Source: a virus. Taken from it: a DNA stretch of 27,715 nt. The stretch is taken from positions 1-27,715 of the IMG/VR virus record IMGVR_UViG_3300030419_002963; one strand, given 5' to 3'. This document shows positions 22,319 to 27,715 of this stretch, piece after piece. The position numbers and the translations under genes were made by a program. The notes beneath the pieces are model-generated. The model made no database searches, was not told the origin of the DNA, and saw only the letters and a program-made list of their open reading frames with translations. Position 1 is the first letter of the stretch. Each line of letters opens with the position of its first letter.

Positions 22319-23487
22319 AAATTCAACTCTTTCAATTCAAAGTAGTTCTTGCCGGCCTTCATTGAACTGAGAAAGCCATCTTCGAATGTTTGTTTTATTT
22401 GCATTATAATATCCCTATCCTCATTATCAAAGTCTAGCACAATTTCATCATGAAGTATATGAGAAACGAAAGACTTTCTTTCTTCTAGCATTTTATCTAT
22501 AATAACTGCCTTAGCAAGTACGCGATCAGCGGTTGAACTTTGAATCAAATAATTGAGAGCCCGGAAATCATCCACTGCAATCTTTCGCTGGTATGGTGTT
22601 GTAATATATTCCCCATCGTACCATTTGTCAAGTATTTTTTTCTTATCATAAATCTCACCAAGATCTTGACGCTCTAGAGAGTTATACAACCATCCAAAAA
22701 ACTCAATCTTGGCTTCATCGCGCGTTAAAGTATTCGCGAATACATTTCTCACGTTCCAATCGTGAATATCATAGTCTGGCTGTTCTTCTCCGGAAAGCTC
22801 TACAAACATCCGAGCTTCAGCACCGTTATAGTCTAATGCCACAAAAAGGTCGTTGTGCGGCCGCAGGAGCTTGCGAAACTCTTTCTTGACTGTTAGTACC
22901 GGGAAAGAGCCAGGACGCGTTGTAAGGCGTCCTGTGACCGTACCGAACAGGTTGTAGTCAATATATGGGTAGTTCTTCACCAATTCTTGGGCTTTGTTAC
23001 GCTCTACTGTAGAGAGCATTAGATGTCGACATCCTTCAGCGCTTAAGTTGAGCTTATTGTACCTTATTTTATAAAGCAATTTTTCTACATCACACAGGTG
23101 CTGGTAATTATCAGGCCTATCATAAGTCTCAAAGACATGTTCAGTAATACGAGTTTTGACCTCACAAAAACGTTTTAAAAAATCATGAGGAACAAGATCG
23201 AAAATGCAATGGTCATTTAAGTTAACTTTTGCCACTTTAAACGTCTTCATATACGCACGAAGTTTGCGTTCGGTTGCGGCCAATTCTTCAACATGCTCCT
23301 CTGGGCAACATTGTGCTAAAGGGGCACCGTTGGCATATAACCATGCGTATTGTGTTTCCGTATCGGTAACAGAGCCGGTATAACGCCAGGTGTGCGTTAG
23401 ATCAGATGGGAAGCTATCGAAATGTAGCTGCCCATCCGCATATACTCCGATACACTCGGATTTATCGTCAATCGCCTGAAAGTACAT
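22315..23487 (-). CDS. Compact family A DNA polymerase-like protein
   Basis: A 390-residue protein with the three PolA palm and fingers motifs. Motif A is FVALDYNGAEARMF with Asp219. The O-helix pattern RxxxKxxxFGxxY is complete at Arg256, Lys260, Phe264, Gly265 and Tyr268. Motif C is HDEIV with Asp347 and Glu348. NLFGTVTGRLTTRPGSFPVL is the TGR region that precedes motif A, and ALNYLIQSSTADRVLAKAV is the helix before motif C. There is no recognisable 3'-5' exonuclease or thumb-rich N-terminus, and family A polymerase cores are normally about 400 residues with an extra domain. It probably synthesises or repairs short tracts. It starts two bases after the upstream gene, with no clear ribosome site (coupling). 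Confidence 0.8.
   Translation of the reverse strand: MYFQAIDDKSECIGVYADGQLHFDSFPSDLTHTWRYTGSVTDTETQYAWLYANGAPLAQCCPEEHVEELAATERKLRAYMKTFKVAKVNLNDHCIFDLVPHDFLKRFCEVKTRITEHVFETYDRPDNYQHLCDVEKLLYKIRYNKLNLSAEGCRHLMLSTVERNKAQELVKNYPYIDYNLFGTVTGRLTTRPGSFPVLTVKKEFRKLLRPHNDLFVALDYNGAEARMFVELSGEEQPDYDIHDWNVRNVFANTLTRDEAKIEFFGWLYNSLERQDLGEIYDKKKILDKWYDGEYITTPYQRKIAVDDFRALNYLIQSSTADRVLAKAVIIDKMLEERKSFVSHILHDEIVLDFDNEDRDIIMQIKQTFEDGFLSSMKAGKNYFELKELNL
22603..22631 (-). promoter_or_regulatory. Intragenic sigma70-type promoter within the polymerase-like gene
   Basis: Minus strand: TTGACA (22626-22631), 17 bases, TATATT (22603-22608). The upstream bases AAAAAAATACTTGACA match the intergenic promoter at 3983-4011 in all but the last base of the -35. 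It lies about 285 bases before the FtsZ-like start. The coding frame is intact through it. Confidence 0.75.
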
Positions 23488-23488
23488 T

Positions 23489-24847
23489 TTAATCCCAGAT
23501 TGGTTTTTCTTCGTCAGGCAATAGACCTTCGGGAATAAGATCTGGCTCGCCGTCTGCGGGTTTTTCTTCCCACTCTAATTGTTGTTTGCGTGCTATATCG
23601 GCATATCGATAGTTGGAAGGATCCGTAGTATCTTCTTTTCTCATTAGCTCCATCTCCTTTCGAACTTCACCAACCTTCATAATATAACTGGCAGATCCAA
23701 CTTTGTCAAATTCTTTATTTATAATTCCTTCTAAATAGATGCACAACGCCAACGGAGTGCCATTTATTTGGGTAAGTGAAATAACCTCGGAGGCTATCTC
23801 GTCCATCTGCGACAGGGAAAGCTCTGGCTTTTCTTCAAAAAGCCTCAAATATGTGTAAAATCGGAAAATCCTCCAAATGCCAATTAATTGTACGATATCA
23901 CCAGCTTCATTATATTGTTGGGGATAAATCTTTTTCACACGAGTGGTGCCATCGGTGCAATCCTCAAGCTCATCATAAGAATAGACCTTGCATAAATTGT
24001 ATAGAGCCAGCAATGTCCTAGCAAATCCGTGAATGTCTATTGTGTTCGGATTGCCATATGCCTTTTTAAAGACAGAATCCACGCCATAATAACCATACCG
24101 CTCTGCTATCTCTCTCATCGCATCTGATTCTATATCTGCCACAATTCTCCAAGGTATATTTAAGTCTACCATAAACCCATATGAATTGCAAGTGTTAATG
24201 TAAAAATCCCAGTTCTTGCTCCGAAGAAACTGTTCTACTTTCTTCTCATCGTTAGCATAGTCCAAGTCAGCTATCTCAATAGCTAGTCCAGTTGACATGA
24301 CCGAACACTGTATACTCTTAACGAAGCCGGGATAAGTAAAGCGACTTGTCTTGCAGCTAGATTGCAGGATTGGAGTCAATAAAGTAAGGAATTCTTCAAA
24401 ATTCGAAAAGTACATTTTTTGAGATTGGAAAAGCTTGGCAATGCGGTTCATATATTTCTCCTGGTGATCAAAAAACAATTTCTGGGGAGAAACATATGAT
24501 TTATGAACCACCAACTTGCTCAAATAGGGGTCGTTTGTTGCGATCTGCGATAGTGTGGCTTTTTTCTCAAACTGCCGGCACATTTCGTTGAAAATGTCAG
24601 CAACAAAATTGATAGCTTGCTGCGGCTCTGCTGGGCGGGCTGCGTTTTTGAGCGATTTGAGAGTTCCTTGCTTTAGAGTAATTGGCTGCATAGAGCGTCC
24701 AACACGACCATAAAGTACTTTTTCACCGGTACTGAAGTCGACTACATTTTTTAATGATTTATCTCTGACATAAGCCCAGTAATACAATCTCTTTTGATAA
24801 AGATCTTTGGCTGATTCCTTGTTGTTTGGTGCGAAATATTTAGACAT
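23489..24847 (-). CDS. Phage protein, possible virion component, unknown function
   Basis: A 452-residue protein, not confidently recognised. It has a helical, charged N-terminus (NNKESAKDLYQKRLYYWAYV), a mixed middle, and NIPWRIVADIESDAMREIAE, which resembles segments of large virion-associated proteins in marine phages seen from memory. The C-terminus is acidic (KPADGEPDLIPEGLLPDEEK). No signal peptide, transmembrane span or catalytic motif is visible. It lies between a virion-like giant protein and the polymerase-like gene, nine bases after the former, so it may be a tail or baseplate protein, or a replication protein. The ATG at 24845-24847 follows AGGAAG. Confidence 0.55.
   Translation of the reverse strand: MSKYFAPNNKESAKDLYQKRLYYWAYVRDKSLKNVVDFSTGEKVLYGRVGRSMQPITLKQGTLKSLKNAARPAEPQQAINFVADIFNEMCRQFEKKATLSQIATNDPYLSKLVVHKSYVSPQKLFFDHQEKYMNRIAKLFQSQKMYFSNFEEFLTLLTPILQSSCKTSRFTYPGFVKSIQCSVMSTGLAIEIADLDYANDEKKVEQFLRSKNWDFYINTCNSYGFMVDLNIPWRIVADIESDAMREIAERYGYYGVDSVFKKAYGNPNTIDIHGFARTLLALYNLCKVYSYDELEDCTDGTTRVKKIYPQQYNEAGDIVQLIGIWRIFRFYTYLRLFEEKPELSLSQMDEIASEVISLTQINGTPLALCIYLEGIINKEFDKVGSASYIMKVGEVRKEMELMRKEDTTDPSNYRYADIARKQQLEWEEKPADGEPDLIPEGLLPDEEKPIWD
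23681..23709 (-). promoter_or_regulatory. Intragenic sigma70-type promoter within the 452-residue gene
   Basis: Minus strand: TTGACA (23704-23709), 17 bases, TATATT (23681-23686). The stretch AAATAAAGAA lies just upstream. It is about 195 bases before the polymerase-like start, inside coding residues EFDKVGSASYIMKV. Confidence 0.68.
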
Positions 24848-24856
24848 ACTTTCTTC

Positions 24857-27715
24857 CTACCATGGTGTCAAACCATCCCATCTAAGGTCAAAGAGTCTAT
24901 CTGGCGGATTATCTACAACGTCTGCTGCATCTTGACGCTCTTGCGCATAAGTAGCGCAGGCAGAATTCATTCGATCATTAGTGCCGGTGCCTGAATCTCG
25001 TAACGATTGACATGCTGCTGCCGCGGCATCTGCTTCTACTTGATTGACCCATTTTGCGGTAATCTTAGTGGCTGCGGTGCCAGCCCTAAATTCATGTTCA
25101 GATCTGATAATCATATAATAGCCTCCGATACCCAATTCAGATAATTTAATCTTATCATTACTATAGCCAGGATCGAAACCTGAAGGGTCTACATAAATAT
25201 AGGTACCTGGGTAGGTGTTGACGTTTGCAAAACAATCAATGTCAACATCATAAACCACGCGTAGTTGACGTAAACCATCATAACCATCTTGCTCAAAGCG
25301 AACTTCGGCCAGACCTTTCGTCTGTGTTTTAGAGAGAGAAATTTGTTTGATCAAGCCTTTATCGCGGCCCAGCATGTAATGAAAAATGCCCCGCGATTCG
25401 TCGCCTCTTCTAATTAGACCATTTTCAGAATCTCTTGTATCTAAACGTTCGCCTTTCATCTTTTCAATTGGCTGCACTTGGCCGGCAAAATACACAAAAT
25501 AGTTAAATTCATGATCGGGAGATATCATTGTTCGGGCGCCTGGGGGCCCTGACAGATATAAAACAGGGGAAGCTCCAGAACCAAGTCTGTTGATGTTTGC
25601 CCTGTGAGCGCGAGTATGTTCCATTTGATAAGGCTTTGCACTATTGCCACCACTGCTGAGAACTGGGTTATTAGTTCCAGTTCGGGCAATTTTGATTGAA
25701 AGTATGTCGTATTTTTTATCCGGCGACCAACTCGTTAAAGAGGCCTGCTGGGCTCTTATCTTGGTCTTCAAGTTTCTAAAACACTCTCTACTGTTTAAGA
25801 AATCGCGCACAAACTCATTCATTAAATCATTTAAAAATTTTGTAAGTGAATAAAACACTTCTTCTTTTTTAAGCATCTTTTCGGTCATGTATTCCACAAA
25901 GTATTTTACGGAAATTGGGATATCACCAAACGTAGCGTTCGTCACCTTTCGTGAGACAGAAGAGGGAGAATTCACAAACTCAACGGGCCCTAAAACTATT
26001 CTTAGTCTTTTAAAATTCTCTCTCGCTAATTCAATCTCTCTCTGTTTCTTCGCAAGAAGCGTAAAATCATTGATTTCGTACTTTGTACCTGATGGTAAAA
26101 TTAGAGAGCGGGCATGGTCGTATGCAGTCAATGATTTGGTCCCCTCTGTCAATATCTCAAGTTCTGTATCTATATTCTCTAAGATTAGATCAACTAATCG
26201 ACTAAGATAGAAATAAGATATAGTGGTGGTGTCGCCTTCGCTCGCAATCAATGCGGCGGCAATGGCGTCTTTTTCGGGCGCGTCGTCAGCGTCATCCGTG
26301 GTCGATTGGCTTTCAAATTCTTCTAAGGCGTCGTCTATACGGCCTTCAAGATCTAATTGTGACTGCATTTGGTGGGTCACGCCACCCAGGACAATACGTG
26401 AAACAATCGCTTCAGTCTCTGGTCCATTGTTCTGAAAATAGCTCCTCAAGTCTGCTTTCTTAATCGGTAAAAAATTGACTTCGCCGCGTTCCAACAAGCC
26501 ACTGATAAGCTGCTGTAGAGCATCAGCGGAGTTTTTCGCTATCCTCCTTTTGAAATCCTCCTTTACTTCAGCGGCTGTATTGGAACTTTCATCACTCCTG
26601 CATTTTCTTTCTATCTCTTCAAGTACAATACCGCGCTTAAGTCTTTCATATGTCACTAATTCTTTGGCTCCTTCCGTCGTTCTTGCATTGGCAAAGATAT
26701 TAAAATTCTTATTATCAAAATATTCTTCTATATATGCGAGATAATTGATGTTCATCACCACTCCGCCCTGATCGTCAAAATCAAAATTGTGTACTGTGGG
26801 CGTAAGATTAAGGGTGACATAACTTGACTGCACAGCACTGATTAACTCTGGCGAAAGTTGTCCTGCAGTTCCGGCGACGGGAGCCCATCCAACTTCTGCT
26901 CGTAATCTGAAGTTTAGATCAGCCAAATTCTCGTTCTGTTCTCTAATATCGATACAATCATTTCGGTGGCTATCTTGCGCGCCATGGTCGGCGCGGCCGG
27001 TCTTGAGAGCTAGATCAACATATTTAAACTTCCTGGTACCGGTGCGGGTGTGGTCTGCCAGACTGCGGGCGGCGCCGGTTCGTTCTTGTGTGAGTTCAGA
27101 AAAAGTAGAGCCGAAGATTTTAAGATTGGCCTTAATACTCTTTTTGATAGCAAACGGATTTGATCCCTCATAAGCAAATGTGAAATTCTTAATGCCGGCA
27201 CCGGCGCCGCGAGCACCGGTGTCGAGCGTAAAGTTAGCTAAATCGTTAGCTGTGAAGTGTGAATCAAATTTCATCTCTACTTGATAGTCATCATTTCCAA
27301 ATTCATCGTATACAATTTTAAAAAGTCTTATGGAGGGCTGCAACAACGATAAGTCCTGATTATCAATGTTGATCAAATGTTTGAGGTGCGGATTAAGAGT
27401 CATTTTGTTTAAAAAGCCATATGCATCACCGGAAACTAGCAGACTAGCATTTTTGGCTTGTTTTAGGTGATCTTTGATCAAATCTTGATTAAAGCCTGGG
27501 GGGCCTAGGGCTTGAGCATAAGGTAGACGCTTGTTGCCTGCAAAGGTTTCGTCAAGAAATGTATCTTCCTCTATCTTTTGCTTAAGAAAAAGATTTATAT
27601 AATTTAGGAGGAAACATTGTTCTTTAAATAGAACGTTTCTATTATCTACTATCTCCTCTGCAATTGCGGCATCTTGGGCTGCATTATTCCCTTCAAAATC
27701 GCCAAGCACCTGCCG
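24857..27715 (-). CDS. Large virion-like protein, 5' end cut by the window edge
   Basis: At least 952 codons, open to the window edge; a GTG at 27707-27709 is only an internal candidate, as the frame runs on beyond it (CGG CAG GTG). No catalytic motif or transmembrane span is visible. Segments such as LQPSIRLFKIVYDEFGNDDYQ and ARGAGAGIKNFTFAYEGSNP look like the beta-rich domains of large tail or baseplate proteins of marine myovirus-like phages, an impression from memory. An acidic, low-complexity linker (QSTTDDADDAPEKDAIA) lies near residue 480. A late-expressed structural or tail role is likely. The next gene follows nine bases later. Confidence 0.6.
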   Translation of the reverse strand, partial: RQVLGDFEGNNAAQDAAIAEEIVDNRNVLFKEQCFLLNYINLFLKQKIEEDTFLDETFAGNKRLPYAQALGPPGFNQDLIKDHLKQAKNASLLVSGDAYGFLNKMTLNPHLKHLINIDNQDLSLLQPSIRLFKIVYDEFGNDDYQVEMKFDSHFTANDLANFTLDTGARGAGAGIKNFTFAYEGSNPFAIKKSIKANLKIFGSTFSELTQERTGAARSLADHTRTGTRKFKYVDLALKTGRADHGAQDSHRNDCIDIREQNENLADLNFRLRAEVGWAPVAGTAGQLSPELISAVQSSYVTLNLTPTVHNFDFDDQGGVVMNINYLAYIEEYFDNKNFNIFANARTTEGAKELVTYERLKRGIVLEEIERKCRSDESSNTAAEVKEDFKRRIAKNSADALQQLISGLLERGEVNFLPIKKADLRSYFQNNGPETEAIVSRIVLGGVTHQMQSQLDLEGRIDDALEEFESQSTTDDADDAPEKDAIAAALIASEGDTTTISYFYLSRLVDLILENIDTELEILTEGTKSLTAYDHARSLILPSGTKYEINDFTLLAKKQREIELARENFKRLRIVLGPVEFVNSPSSVSRKVTNATFGDIPISVKYFVEYMTEKMLKKEEVFYSLTKFLNDLMNEFVRDFLNSRECFRNLKTKIRAQQASLTSWSPDKKYDILSIKIARTGTNNPVLSSGGNSAKPYQMEHTRAHRANINRLGSGASPVLYLSGPPGARTMISPDHEFNYFVYFAGQVQPIEKMKGERLDTRDSENGLIRRGDESRGIFHYMLGRDKGLIKQISLSKTQTKGLAEVRFEQDGYDGLRQLRVVYDVDIDCFANVNTYPGTYIYVDPSGFDPGYSNDKIKLSELGIGGYYMIIRSEHEFRAGTAATKITAKWVNQVEADAAAAACQSLRDSGTGTNDRMNSACATYAQERQDAADVVDNPPDRLFDLRWDGLTPW

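Noticed and set aside
24861-24880. TTGACA near the end of the large virion-like gene
   Set aside because: The 17-spaced hexamer TATGTC is poor and overlaps the ribosome site and start codon of the next gene.
1-27715. Long plus-strand open frames throughout
   Set aside because: They lie antisense to well-supported genes, lack ribosome sites and family motifs, and follow from codon bias of the minus-strand genes.

Overview
The window is a gene-dense stretch of a large tailed-phage genome. All 33 genes called are on the minus strand, so transcription runs from high to low coordinates. Stop and start codons often overlap as ATGA, GTGA or TAATG. No gene-free gap exceeds about 135 bases, and I see no tRNA, rRNA, CRISPR array, insertion sequence or integrase. 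A DNA replication set, a nucleotide-metabolism set, an endolysin and large virion-like proteins side by side point to a lytic phage. The host is probably Gram-negative, inferred from the lipoprotein signal peptide and the abundant sigma70-type promoters. The mix of genes resembles marine or aquatic myovirus-like phages; that placement is inference and no database was searched.

Layout in transcription order. Positions 27715-23489 hold a large virion-like protein, cut by the window edge, and a second unrecognised protein. Positions 23487-18373 hold a compact family A DNA polymerase-like protein, a possible tubulin/FtsZ-like GTPase, a gp32-like single-strand binding protein, a ParB-fold protein flanked by two identical 38-base stem-loops, and RecA/UvsX. 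Positions 18362-16151 hold a His/Trp-rich lipoprotein, a cytidine/dCMP deaminase, a conserved phage protein and a 5'-3' exonuclease. Positions 16065-10575 hold a DnaB-type helicase, a class II ribonucleotide reductase, a GroES-like co-chaperonin, a peptidoglycan amidase, a two-helix membrane protein and ThyX. Positions 10572-8825 hold two proteins with Rossmann-like N-termini. Positions 8772-3703 hold a full-length DnaE-type (family C) DNA polymerase, a ClpP-like protease, a J-domain protein and a small unknown. Positions 3716-1 hold dUTPase, small Zn-finger and basic proteins, a thioredoxin-like protein, an IMP dehydrogenase/GMP reductase homologue, a tiny membrane protein, a Cys-rich sigma region 4-like protein and an acidic protein cut by the edge.

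How the genes fit together. The reductase, deaminase, dUTPase and ThyX make a complete route to dTMP, and the IMPDH-like enzyme would add guanine nucleotides. The helicase, RecA, SSB, exonuclease and polymerases form the replication and recombination machinery. ClpP, GroES and the J-domain protein act on, or recruit, host protein-folding systems.

The most interesting signals are regulatory. Near-consensus TTGACA-N16/17-TATAAT promoters recur on the coding strand, several inside genes about 190-290 bases before the next start codon, and several share an A-tract just upstream of the -35. One promoter sits inside a palindrome whose RNA would hide the ribosome-binding site of the deaminase gene in read-through transcripts only. 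Two identical stem-loops bracket the ParB-fold gene.
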